Positions 31,949 through 40,581 of a stretch of 49,536 bases of DNA are shown here, piece after piece (positions within the stretch are counted from its first letter, which is position 1; every line of letters starts with the position of its first letter). The notes below the pieces were generated by a model. The model worked only from the letters and a program-made list of their open reading frames with translations. It was not told the DNA's origin and made no database searches. Source of the stretch: Chitinophagales bacterium (lineage in GTDB: Bacteria > Bacteroidota > Bacteroidia > Chitinophagales > LD1); contig JAEUUZ010000020.1 of the NCBI GenBank assembly GCA_016786765.1, forward strand, positions 1 through 49,536. The letters are read 5' to 3'. Position numbers and translations under genes: made by a program.

Positions 31949-32145
31949 AAAATCAGCCGTTCGTTGAATATTTTTTTTCCAAAAAACTTGCTTTTTTTCT
32001 TTTTGATTTTTTGTTCATCACCTGCTAAAAAAAGTGTAAAAACAATAGCAAAAAAATTTTTTTCTACACATTCGTTTTCACATATTCACACTCGAATCGT
32101 AAGCGTTCAGATTTTTATTCACAAAACCATAACCTTATTAATTAG
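31949..32145 (+). promoter_or_regulatory. dnaA leader: AT-rich stretch with DnaA-box-like sites
   Basis: This 197-bp gap has no convincing gene; the short reading frame through it is a low-complexity artefact. The first part (about 31965-32065) is runs of A and T. Four DnaA-box-like sites follow within about 60 bp on the plus strand: TTCTACACA (32062-32070), GTTTTCACA (32074-32082), ATATTCACA (32082-32090) and TTATTCACA (32115-32123). The last is an exact TTATNCACA match and the others differ at one position. They could serve dnaA autoregulation or, with the AT-rich stretch, a replication origin. Confidence 0.45.
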
Positions 32146-33594
32146 ATGATGACAGAGAAATCGGCAGTGCAGGTTTGGAATACATGTCTTGAGATAATCA
32201 AAGACAACGTGAGCCAACAGAGTTTTAAAACATGGTTCGAGCCGATAAGACCGGTAGAGTTGAAGGAGAATGTACTAACGATTCAAGTGCCTAGTCAGTT
32301 TTTCTACGAGTGGTTGGAAGAGCATTATGTAGCATTGTTGCGTAAAACGTTAAAACGCGAGTTAGGCAACGATGCGCGCCTCGAATACCGTATTATAGTA
32401 GAAAACAGCTCTAGTAGCAACAAGAATCGTCCTTCTACTGTGGATTATCCGAACTACAACACAGGATTCAGCGAGAACCCTGAAGTGAGCATTCCGTTGT
32501 TCTTACAAGGAAGCTCTATCAAGAACCCGTTTATTATTCCGGGTTTGAAAAAAATCAATATTGAGTCGCAATTAAACTCCGGTTTAAACTTCGATTCTTA
32601 TGTTGAAGGAGATTGCAACCGTTTAGCACGTTCTGCAGGATTTGCCGTAGCGCAAAAGCCGGGAGGAACAGCATTCAACCCATTGGTTATATACGGTGGC
32701 GTTGGATTAGGCAAAACACACTTAGCGCAGGCAATCGGTAACGATGTAAAAAACAACTTCCCGAATAAGACTGTATTATATGTGAGCTCAGAGAAATTCA
32801 CCAATCAGTTTTTTGATGCGGTGAAAAACAACTCGGTAAACGACTTCGTTCACTTCTATCAATTAATTGATGTATTGATTGTGGATGATATTCAGTTCTT
32901 CGCTAACAAAGAGAAAACACAGGATATTTTCTTCCATATCTTTAATCACTTACACCAAAGCGGAAAACAGTTGGTTTTAACGACCGATCGTTCACCACGT
33001 GATTTGGAAGGCATGGAAGAGCGCTTATTGTCGCGTTTCAAATGGGGATTGAGTGCAGACCTGCAAGTACCTGATTTCGAGACCAGAATTGCCATTTTGG
33101 AGAAGAAAATGTATAAAGATGGTATTGAATTACCGCGCGATGTAGTGGAGTTTGTTGCCTATAACATCAACACTAACGTTCGTGAATTGGAAGCTGCTTT
33201 GATTTCGTTATTAGCTCAGGCTTCGTTGAACAAGAAAGAAGTAGACTTGGATTTAGCTAAGAAGATTATTAAGAACTTCGTTAAGACAATTTCTAGAGAA
33301 GTATCGATTGATTTCATTCAGAAAACCGTTTGCGACTATTTCAATGTGCCTATCGATCATTTGAAAGAGCAAACCAGAAAACGAATGATTGTTCAAGCGA
33401 GACAATTGTCGATGTTCTTAGCTAAAAACTATACCAAGAACTCGTTAAAGGTAATTGGAAAGCATTTTGGCGGACGCGATCACTCTACCGTTATCCACTC
33501 TTGCCAGGCGGTCCAAAACCTAATTGATACAGATGATGAATTCAGAGATCAGGTTTCTGAAATTCAGAAGAAAATTCAAATGAGTATTTCGTAA
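32146..33594 (+). CDS. dnaA: Chromosomal replication initiator DnaA
   Basis: A 482-residue, full-length DnaA. Domain I (about 1-85) has VWNTCLEIIKDNVSQQSFKTWFEPI, a short linker domain II follows, then AAA+ domain III with Walker A GGVGLGKTH (184-192) and Walker B VLIVDDIQFF. Domain IV carries the DnaA-box recognition signature GGRDHSTVIHSCQAVQ. It opens the origin and regulates genes. The start is ATG-ATG; either Met is possible. A strong terminator follows. Confidence 0.97.
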   Translation: MMTEKSAVQVWNTCLEIIKDNVSQQSFKTWFEPIRPVELKENVLTIQVPSQFFYEWLEEHYVALLRKTLKRELGNDARLEYRIIVENSSSSNKNRPSTVDYPNYNTGFSENPEVSIPLFLQGSSIKNPFIIPGLKKINIESQLNSGLNFDSYVEGDCNRLARSAGFAVAQKPGGTAFNPLVIYGGVGLGKTHLAQAIGNDVKNNFPNKTVLYVSSEKFTNQFFDAVKNNSVNDFVHFYQLIDVLIVDDIQFFANKEKTQDIFFHIFNHLHQSGKQLVLTTDRSPRDLEGMEERLLSRFKWGLSADLQVPDFETRIAILEKKMYKDGIELPRDVVEFVAYNINTNVRELEAALISLLAQASLNKKEVDLDLAKKIIKNFVKTISREVSIDFIQKTVCDYFNVPIDHLKEQTRKRMIVQARQLSMFLAKNYTKNSLKVIGKHFGGRDHSTVIHSCQAVQNLIDTDDEFRDQVSEIQKKIQMSIS

Positions 33595-33613
33595 GACTTA
33601 TACACTCCCTAAT

Positions 33614-33645
33614 AAAAAAAGACAACCAAATGGTTGTCTTTTTTT
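33614..33645 (+). terminator. Intrinsic terminator of dnaA
   Basis: The stem AAAAAAGACAACC/GGTTGTCTTTTTT, with a short AAAT-type loop and a T-run, lies 20 bp past the dnaA stop. The next 160 bp, up to the opposing terminator, show nothing I recognise. Confidence 0.9.
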
Positions 33646-33808
33646 GTGTCCAATTGTTTTGCCTGTTCAATAAACGAAACATAAACATCCAATTCATTTA
33701 AGGAGCAATCGTCTTAAAAAAGCGTTCAGTATAATCTGTTAATGTATGAAACAATCAAATTGTGGCTTCAATTGACTTAAGTATTTTGCTATTTCAGTAA
33801 AGTATAGG

Positions 33809-33841
33809 CAAAAAAAAAGCCCCGCATTACGCGAGGCTTTT
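33809..33841 (-). terminator. Intrinsic terminator of the PKD/T9SS gene
   Basis: The minus-strand stem AAAAGCCTCGC/GCGGGGCTTTT (one G-T pair) is followed by nine T. It lies just past the stop of the 759-residue surface protein gene. Confidence 0.85.
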
Positions 33842-33860
33842 GAATAGGTTATGCATTCAA

Positions 33861-36140
33861 TTACTTGTTAATAGTAAGGCGTTTTGTAGCCGTTTTGTTA
33901 CCGTTAGTAATTTTAACGATATAAGTACCATTAGACAAATCAGAGAAGTTGTAGTTTTTGTTGAACATTCCGTTTGCTTCTTCTTTAATAGAACGAACCT
34001 CAGCTCCAAGAATGTTGTAAACATTGATAGATAGGTTTTTCTCAAAAGTAGGAACTTCGAAAGTAACGTTTCCTGTAGATGGATTAGGATAGATAGCGAT
34101 GCCTTGGTTGAACAATACATCATCTATACCCGTAGCCACATTTACAGTTGCACATTTTTGATTAACAACACCATCAAGGTTAGTAACCGTTAAACATACA
34201 TTGTAAGAACCTCCAGTTGGATAAACATAAGTAGGACTAGCTAAAACACTTGTATCAGCAGCAGTAGTAGTTACACCGAAATCCCAGAAGTAAGTAACAC
34301 ATGCCGTTGGTGTAGAAGCGTTTGTGAATTTGTAAGTTTTACCAACGGTATTTTGGCTAGTGAAGTTTGCTACCGGAGTAGCTGGAGCAGCAACAGTAAC
34401 AGTTTGAGTAGATGAATCTTTACCGGCTAGGTTAGATACAACTAATTTCACTGTGTAGGTTCCGTAAGCAGAATAAACGTGAGCAGCAGGAGCATAACCT
34501 GTTGCAGTTCCGCCATCACCAAAATTCCAAGAGTAAGTATTTGCCGGCTCGTTAGCAGCAGTAACTTTAACACCTACAGACTTATCGCAATCGTTGTTAC
34601 CAGAGTTGTCGGTAATTAATGTGAACGCAGATGTAGGTTTAGCCAAAACATCGACAGATAAATTATCAAATGCATAGTAAGCACCTTGAGTAGCCGCTAA
34701 GTTAAGTCCCAAGTTATAAACACCTGAAGTTGCCACTGTAAATACAACAGATTTAGGTGTTAGTAATGAATCAGCGCCTGTGATAGTGAATGTTCCAACT
34801 TGTGTAGTTAAAGCAGCTACTTTGTTATCGTTACCAATAAACAATTTAACTGTTTTTGCGGTTGTATTTCCAAAATAAAGAGCAGCATCTACTTTTAAGT
34901 TATACACTGTACCTGCATTCAATTGGAAACAAGGAGAGATTACCCACTCGTTCAAAGTAGACAATGCACCTTTAGGATCGAAGAATAAACTGTAATCGCC
35001 ATCTGAAGGTGTGATAGCATCATTTGCAGTTCCAACACCGAATCCTTTTCCATCATTATTTCCATCTACTTTTACCCATGTAAGTGCTTCAAAATCAATT
35101 TGATTGTTGGCATCGGCAACTTCAAATGATTGAACCACTTTTGCATTTGCTGGATTGTAAATAGAATCAGCAACAATCAAAAGATTGAAGATTGTATCGT
35201 TATCGCTAATTGAATCTCCAGCAACTGCAGCCCACATTCTTGCTACATATAAAGGATCAACATAGTTGTAAGCTGTAGAGAAAGTGTGTGTTAAAGAATC
35301 GCCAGCAGCAAGAGGAGAGCCAAGTGTTACCGGTTGTGTAATACGGATAGTATCATCAATTTCCAAATATGCAGTATATGAGTTAATAGCCGCTGTACCT
35401 ACGTTTTTAATTTGGAAACTTGGTGCAAAGCTGTTGGTATTGCAGCTAATAACGCTATATGAGTTATAACTTGCAGCAAATATATCATTGGGTTGGTTTG
35501 TTCCACCGTAATTTTCTTTACTGTTGGCAACATCTTGAGCGATTGGAGCCACTAAACGGATATTTCTGATACCCAAGATATCCTTAGGATTGTTTACAGG
35601 CGAGTTAGATGTGTTTACAAAAGCGATGTAAACCGTGTTGCTACCTGCAAGTGAAGCTAAATTGATTGGTGCTGCAGGTTTGAAGCTTCCGTTTGAAGCA
35701 GTTCCTGTTGCTTTTTGTGTAGCTCCCGGAAAATCTGAAACTGCCGGTGTTGAACCTGCAATTGTATTGGTAGCATATACACGATAAGTAGTTCCTGCGA
35801 TATCACTGTAGGTTTCAAATGTTAATGTAGGAGATGAACCTGTAGGCAAAGAAAGTGGTCCTAAAATCATCCAATCGCTGGCAGTTCCACCAGTAGTGTA
35901 ATAAGCACAGCTGTATGCAGCCAACCCATCACCGAAATTTCTTAGCTCCCAAGCGTCAGCAAATAAACTTTGGCTTGTGTAAAAAGGATCGATTGTGTTA
36001 GCATCATTATTGATAACGGTGAACGGAGGATTTGGAAGAGCACCGGAAGTCTGACTTGCAAAATCATCCTTATAGATGAGTTGCGCAAACGAAGATGCTG
36101 CCAAAAATGTTCCGGTAAGGAGCGTAAACAGTTTTTTCAT
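33861..36140 (-). CDS. PKD-domain T9SS-secreted surface protein
   Basis: A 759-residue secreted protein. The signal peptide ends SSFAQ (residue 20). A choice-of-anchor J-like jelly-roll follows (about 22-190, DDFASQTSGALPNPPF ... YTTGGTASDWMILGPLSL). A second jelly-roll-like part with NEWVISPCFQL lies at about 340-500. Two PKD domains follow (YSWNFGDGGTATGY and YFWDFGVTTTAADTS). The type IX secretion tail is IYPNPSTGNVTFEVPTFEK ... GTYIVKITNGNKTATKRL. Probably attached to the cell surface, perhaps an adhesin; no catalytic domain seen. Monocistronic with its own terminator. Confidence 0.85.
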   Translation of the reverse strand: MKKLFTLLTGTFLAASSFAQLIYKDDFASQTSGALPNPPFTVINNDANTIDPFYTSQSLFADAWELRNFGDGLAAYSCAYYTTGGTASDWMILGPLSLPTGSSPTLTFETYSDIAGTTYRVYATNTIAGSTPAVSDFPGATQKATGTASNGSFKPAAPINLASLAGSNTVYIAFVNTSNSPVNNPKDILGIRNIRLVAPIAQDVANSKENYGGTNQPNDIFAASYNSYSVISCNTNSFAPSFQIKNVGTAAINSYTAYLEIDDTIRITQPVTLGSPLAAGDSLTHTFSTAYNYVDPLYVARMWAAVAGDSISDNDTIFNLLIVADSIYNPANAKVVQSFEVADANNQIDFEALTWVKVDGNNDGKGFGVGTANDAITPSDGDYSLFFDPKGALSTLNEWVISPCFQLNAGTVYNLKVDAALYFGNTTAKTVKLFIGNDNKVAALTTQVGTFTITGADSLLTPKSVVFTVATSGVYNLGLNLAATQGAYYAFDNLSVDVLAKPTSAFTLITDNSGNNDCDKSVGVKVTAANEPANTYSWNFGDGGTATGYAPAAHVYSAYGTYTVKLVVSNLAGKDSSTQTVTVAAPATPVANFTSQNTVGKTYKFTNASTPTACVTYFWDFGVTTTAADTSVLASPTYVYPTGGSYNVCLTVTNLDGVVNQKCATVNVATGIDDVLFNQGIAIYPNPSTGNVTFEVPTFEKNLSINVYNILGAEVRSIKEEANGMFNKNYNFSDLSNGTYIVKITNGNKTATKRLTINK

Positions 36141-36261
36141 TTTTGTTTTGTTTAAAATTTAAGTGTGAATGTAATAAATGATAGGCGAAGTTAACGAAAC
36201 GAAAGGAATTTTCCCAACAGATTTTACAAAATAATGACAATTTATCCTCTCAAAGAAAACA

Positions 36262-36828
36262 TTAATGCTTATAGAAACAATTTCGGCATCTAGGTTCATA
36301 GGTATCGTGTTCACCCAGAAGCACTTTGGAGGAATCAGCCGTCTTTCTGTATGAAAAATGGGCGATATCCCCACACTGCATACAAACAGCATGAACTTTT
36401 GTAATATAATCGGCTACAGCCAGTAAATTAGGCATAGGACCAAAGGGTTTACCTTCAAAATCCATATCCAAACCGGCAATTATAACTCGAATTCCTTTTT
36501 TTGCGAGAGTTTCAACAACTTGTGGTAGTTCAGAATCTAAGAATTGGGCTTCGTCTATACCCACTACTTCCATTCCCTCGGCTAAGAGTAGTATATTTTG
36601 AGAATGGGGTACAGGTGTGGAACGGATAGCATTGGCATTATGGGAGACAACATTCACTTCATCGTAACGAACATCGATGGTAGGCTTAAAAATCTCCACA
36701 CGTTTATTAGCAATTTTAGCCCGCTTCAGTCTACGAATCAATTCTTCTGTCTTGCCGGAAAACATCGAGCCACAGATGACTTCAATCCATCCTTTTCGTT
36801 CGCTATTTATACCCGGCTCTATAAACAT
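36262..36828 (-). CDS. tdk: Thymidine kinase (type II)
   Basis: A 188-residue type II thymidine kinase. The P-loop is GSMFSGKT (20-27), the DEAQF motif is at 92-96 with the catalytic Glu, and the lasso region contains [16 protein letters not shown] structural zinc site is formed by Cys149, Cys152, Cys181 and Cys184. It salvages thymidine to dTMP with ATP. Length is normal. About 110 bp separate it from the plus-strand gene at 36940. Confidence 0.95.
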   Translation of the reverse strand: MFIEPGINSERKGWIEVICGSMFSGKTEELIRRLKRAKIANKRVEIFKPTIDVRYDEVNVVSHNANAIRSTPVPHSQNILLLAEGMEVVGIDEAQFLDSELPQVVETLAKKGIRVIIAGLDMDFEGKPFGPMPNLLAVADYITKVHAVCMQCGDIAHFSYRKTADSSKVLLGEHDTYEPRCRNCFYKH

Positions 36829-36926
36829 AGTTCGTTCTTGAATTGCGAATATAAAAAAAGAAATAGTTCAAACTTTTCAAAATATGTAATGTCATTCTTC
36901 GTTTTAAAATAATCGGGATAAATAAT

Positions 36927-36934
36927 TAGGTTTG
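36927..36934 (+). promoter_or_regulatory. -7 element directly before the 36940 gene
   Basis: TAGGTTTG is an exact TAnnTTTG match ending only five bases before the ATG, which predicts a leaderless message. The -33 position holds TTTT rather than TTTG. Confidence 0.45.
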
Positions 36935-36939
36935 GGAGT

Positions 36940-37629
36940 ATGGAAGCAAATAATATCATCACACAAATTCAATTGCTAAAAAAACAAATTGGTGAAAGTC
37001 AGTTAACGGTGATTGAAATCGATTTAGTGAAAAAACAATTATTGGAATGTTACGAACTGCTTTTCAGCGAAATAACAGCCAAACCTACAATTCAAGTAGA
37101 AACTGCTACAACTTTTGAGGTTCCATTGAAACAAGAAACGCCAATAATAATTACTGAAAAAGAAGAAATCAATCCATTTGTGGCCGTGATAGAAGAAGAG
37201 GTAAAACAAGAAGTTATTCCACCTCCCAAAGTAGAGCATAAGCAAGTTCAAAAAGAAGAAGTTGTTTCCGTTGCTGCTAATGCAATAAAAGAAGAAAACG
37301 AAAGTATCAATGAACACTTTGAAAATGAAGGGGCCTCATTGAACGATCGATTCCAACTATCGGTAAACAAAGGATTAAACGAACGGACTACACAAGGCGA
37401 TTTAAAGAAATTGATTGACTTTAACCGACAATTTGTATTTATTCAAGAGTTGTTTAATAACGATGCAACGGCTTACATGAAAACCATAGAACAGCTTAAT
37501 AATAGCGCTTCCTTGGAAGAAGCATTTGTTTATTTAAATAAAGAAATTGTACATTTTTATAAATGGCGGCCGGATCTTCAATCGGTGAAATTATTTGAAA
37601 AATTAGTTCGTCAAAAATTTGGAGCATGA
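36940..37629 (+). CDS. Bacteroidota protein of unknown function
   Basis: 229 residues in three parts: an N-terminal helical segment (about 1-45), a long acidic Glu/Val/Lys-rich low-complexity linker (about 46-125), and a compact helical C-terminal domain (about 130-229). The last has LNDRFQLSVNKGLNE, IDFNRQFVFIQELFNNDATAYMKTIEQLN and a final KLFEKLVRQKFG. I recall this C-terminal pattern from other Bacteroidota hypothetical proteins but know no function. Its stop overlaps the rhomboid start by four bases (ATGA), so the two are coupled. Confidence 0.75.
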   Translation: MEANNIITQIQLLKKQIGESQLTVIEIDLVKKQLLECYELLFSEITAKPTIQVETATTFEVPLKQETPIIITEKEEINPFVAVIEEEVKQEVIPPPKVEHKQVQKEEVVSVAANAIKEENESINEHFENEGASLNDRFQLSVNKGLNERTTQGDLKKLIDFNRQFVFIQELFNNDATAYMKTIEQLNNSASLEEAFVYLNKEIVHFYKWRPDLQSVKLFEKLVRQKFGA

Positions 37630-38237
37630 GTGCCACAATACTGATTATCATTGCTACTTGCTTGGTTTCGTTTTCGGCCTTCAACAACGAAAACATCTTT
37701 AATCAAATGGCTTTTTGGCCTGAAAAAATATGGCATGACAAGGAATATCACCGTATGTTTACCGGTGGCTTGTTGCATGCTGATATGACTCACTTATTCT
37801 TCAATATGTTTACGCTTTACTTCTTTGGTCCCAGTATTGAAGCTTATTTTTACCGTTACTTTGAAGGTGGCACTTATTTCTTTATTGCGTTCTATATGGT
37901 GGCAGTAATTGTGGCACACTTACCCGACTTATTTTTACATAAAGACAATTATTACTATCGCGGAGTAGGTGCATCTGGCGCTGTATCAGCCGTTATTTTC
38001 GCATCCATTCTTTTTGACCCAACGAACATCCTTTACATACAATTTATAATTCCGGTACCTGCATTATTATTTGGTGTGGGGTACCTCTTTTATTCGGTAT
38101 ATATGAGTAAACGTGGAGGCGACAACATTGCGCATTTGGCTCACTTTGCCGGAGCCGTATTTGGTTTCGTATTTCCGTTAGTGTTACAACCTTCGTTGAT
38201 TCAAACGTTCTTTTCAAAAATCACACATTTTATATGA
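37626..38237 (+). CDS. Rhomboid intramembrane serine protease
   Basis: A 203-residue six-helix rhomboid. The HxxxxHxxxN motif of helix 2 is His51, His56 and Asn60 (HADMTHLFFNM), the catalytic Ser117 is in GVGASGAVSAV, and the catalytic His173 is in HLAHFAGAVFG. It cleaves transmembrane helices of unknown substrates. ATGA overlaps link it to both the upstream unknown protein and the downstream threonine aldolase. Confidence 0.9.
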   Translation: MSATILIIIATCLVSFSAFNNENIFNQMAFWPEKIWHDKEYHRMFTGGLLHADMTHLFFNMFTLYFFGPSIEAYFYRYFEGGTYFFIAFYMVAVIVAHLPDLFLHKDNYYYRGVGASGAVSAVIFASILFDPTNILYIQFIIPVPALLFGVGYLFYSVYMSKRGGDNIAHLAHFAGAVFGFVFPLVLQPSLIQTFFSKITHFI

Positions 38238-39238
38238 TAGACTTGCGCAGCGATACAGTTACGAAGCCTTCTAAGCCGATGTTGGAAGCCATGATGCATG
38301 CAAATGTGGGCGATGATGTATTTAGTGAAGATCCTACCGTTAAAGCATTGGAAGACTATTGTGCAGCTTTATTCGGTATGGAAGCAGGGCTTTTTTGTCC
38401 GAGTGGCACGATGTCAAACCAAATTGCAGTTAAAGCGCAAACGCAACCCCTCGATGAGATTATTTGCGATCAACTTTGTCATATCTACAATTACGAAACA
38501 GCGGGCTACGCTTTTCATTCAGGCGTTTCCGTACGCCTAACGCAAGGTAAACAAGGGGTTATGCGTGTTGATCAAATTGCAGAATGCATTCTACCGGATC
38601 ACGATTGGTTTGCCAATACGCGTATGGTATGCATCGAAAACACTGTAAACAAAGGTGGAGGAGCTATTTACACATTAGAGCAAATGCAAGCCATTAGTGC
38701 TTTTTGCAAAGAAAAAAATCTGATTTTACACTTAGATGGAGCACGCGTTTTTAATGCATTAAATGTGTTAAACATAAAACCACAGGCACTCGCAGGACTT
38801 TTTGATTCAATTTCAATATGTATTTCAAAAGGATTGGGCGCTCCTTCGGGCTCCGTTTTATTAGGGAATAAAGAAATGATTAAGCGTTCACGCAAGATCA
38901 GAAAAGTAATGGGCGGTGGCATGCGACAAAGCGGATATTTGGCAGCCGCATGCTTATATGCGTTGAACAATAACGTTGAGCGATTAAGCGATGATCATAG
39001 AAGAGCAAAGCAAATTGCAGCTGTGTTACAAACTAAAAATTGGGTAAAAAGCGTATTGCCGGTTGAAACAAACATTGTTATTTTTGAAGTTGACAATGCA
39101 GAGGAAACAGCTAAAGCATTGGCGGACAAAGGAATTCGAACATCTCCATTTTCTTCAATATTAGTGCGAATGGTGACTCACCTCGATTTTACGGAAGATA
39201 TGCTAAAAGAAACGATTCAAGTTATTCATTCCCTATAA
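38234..39238 (+). CDS. ltaE: Low-specificity L-threonine aldolase
   Basis: A 334-residue fold-type I PLP enzyme. The start MIDLRSDTVTKPSKPM is the family hallmark. The PLP-contact Asp168 is in HLDGARVFNA, and the Schiff-base Lys199 is in CISKGLGAPSGS. It splits L-threonine or allo-threonine into glycine and acetaldehyde. Its ATG overlaps the rhomboid stop by four bases. Confidence 0.93.
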   Translation: MIDLRSDTVTKPSKPMLEAMMHANVGDDVFSEDPTVKALEDYCAALFGMEAGLFCPSGTMSNQIAVKAQTQPLDEIICDQLCHIYNYETAGYAFHSGVSVRLTQGKQGVMRVDQIAECILPDHDWFANTRMVCIENTVNKGGGAIYTLEQMQAISAFCKEKNLILHLDGARVFNALNVLNIKPQALAGLFDSISICISKGLGAPSGSVLLGNKEMIKRSRKIRKVMGGGMRQSGYLAAACLYALNNNVERLSDDHRRAKQIAAVLQTKNWVKSVLPVETNIVIFEVDNAEETAKALADKGIRTSPFSSILVRMVTHLDFTEDMLKETIQVIHSL

Positions 39239-39246
39239 ATAATTCC

Positions 39247-39981
39247 ATGAGTAAAGAATGGTTCGCCAGCTGGTTCGATACCCCTTTTTATCATACGCTG
39301 TATTCCAACAGAAATGAGGAAGAAGCCACACAATTCATTTCTAACTTATTTAAGCATCTTCAAATACCTGAGGGAGCAAAAATATTAGATGTTGCTTGTG
39401 GCAAAGGCCGACATGCAAAGTCTATGCATGCCCTAGGAATGAACGTTACCGGAATAGACCTTTCTTGTAATAGCATATCAACGGCCAACGAGATGGCTAC
39501 CACCGGTTTACGATTTGATGTGTGGGACATGCGTAAACCCTATAAGGAAACAAACTTTGATGTAGTCACCAATCTTTTTAGTTCGTTTGGTTATTTTGAA
39601 GACCCTGCCGATGATGATTTAGCCATACAATCGATGCAGGCTGTATTAGAAAAAAATGGGCTTTTCATATTTGACTACATGAATCCGGAATTCATCATCA
39701 AATCGCTGAAAGCAAGAGAAATTGTGAGTCGTGGCGAATTACAATTTCATATACAACGTAAAGTAGAAAAGGGGTTTATATGCAAACAAATAAATTTTCT
39801 GCATGAAGGGATTGAACATGAATATACAGAACAATTAAAAGTGATTAAATTCGAGCAGTTTCAAAAACTGTTTCAAGCATTAGGTTACACAGTAGAAGAA
39901 ACCTATGGTAATTATGATTTGAGTCCGTTTGCTTTTGGTTCAAGTCCTCGTCAAATTTGGGTTTTAAGAAAAACAACGTAG
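39247..39981 (+). CDS. Class I SAM-dependent methyltransferase
   Basis: A 244-residue methyltransferase. Motif I is ILDVACGKGRHAKSMHALGMNVTGIDLS (about 45-72), and the catalytic-side strand is FDVVTNLFSSFGYFEDPADDD with the IFDYMNP motif after it. The substrate is unknown. The C-terminal half (RGELQFHIQRKVEKGFICKQINFLHEG) forms a substrate-side sheet seen in small-molecule methyltransferases. It is eight bases after the threonine aldolase gene, in the same operon. Confidence 0.85.
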   Translation: MSKEWFASWFDTPFYHTLYSNRNEEEATQFISNLFKHLQIPEGAKILDVACGKGRHAKSMHALGMNVTGIDLSCNSISTANEMATTGLRFDVWDMRKPYKETNFDVVTNLFSSFGYFEDPADDDLAIQSMQAVLEKNGLFIFDYMNPEFIIKSLKAREIVSRGELQFHIQRKVEKGFICKQINFLHEGIEHEYTEQLKVIKFEQFQKLFQALGYTVEETYGNYDLSPFAFGSSPRQIWVLRKTT

Positions 39982-40002
39982 TTAAGCACAGAAATATACA
40001 CT

Positions 40003-40581
40003 ATGGAATCGGCATTACTACATTGGGATAAAGCATTCTTTGTTTTCATCAATCGTGAATTAGGCAATGCTGTTTTTGATTTTGTCTGCCCTATTTTAAG
40101 AACCAAAGAAACATGGATTCCACTTTACATTATAGTTGCCTTTTTCACCTACAAAAAGCATGGAAAACAAGCATTGATTTGGTTGGGTGTTGCGCTAGTT
40201 ACTATTTTATTAACGGACCAAACAGCACATCTCTTTAAAATAGTATTTGAACGCCCAAGACCTTGTAATGAAGCCACTCTTCTCTCTTCATTAATATTAC
40301 GTGTCGATCATTGTAGCAATAGCTTCTCCTTTTTTTCAGCGCATGCTGCGAATCATTTCGGACAAGCATTTATTTATCATAGTATTTTCAAAAACAAAAT
40401 GGCTTCCGGTGGTTTCTTTGCCTGGGCAACGGCTATAGCTTTTGCACAAGTGTATGTTGGGGTGCATTATCCATCCGATGTTATTGTTGGAGCTATCGCA
40501 GGAATTGGTATTGGATTGCTTTGCTCAGAAATTGGCAAAGGTGTTTCAAGCAATTATAATATCGGATTATCAATAAAATAA
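40003..40581 (+). CDS. PAP2 superfamily phosphatase (membrane)
   Basis: A 192-residue membrane phosphatase. Motif 1 is KIVFERPRP, motif 2 is SFFSAHAANHFG (the usual PSGH is FSAH here), and motif 3 is YVGVHYPSDV with the catalytic His. Transmembrane segments flank the motifs. Such enzymes dephosphorylate undecaprenyl diphosphate or phosphatidate. Its 3' end overlaps the convergent unknown gene by 28 bases. Confidence 0.87.
   Translation: MESALLHWDKAFFVFINRELGNAVFDFVCPILRTKETWIPLYIIVAFFTYKKHGKQALIWLGVALVTILLTDQTAHLFKIVFERPRPCNEATLLSSLILRVDHCSNSFSFFSAHAANHFGQAFIYHSIFKNKMASGGFFAWATAIAFAQVYVGVHYPSDVIVGAIAGIGIGLLCSEIGKGVSSNYNIGLSIK

Noticed and set aside
31964-32149. 61-codon frame in the dnaA leader
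   Set aside because: It is low-complexity Phe/Lys sequence from poly-A/T runs, overlaps DnaA-box-like sites and ends in the dnaA start.
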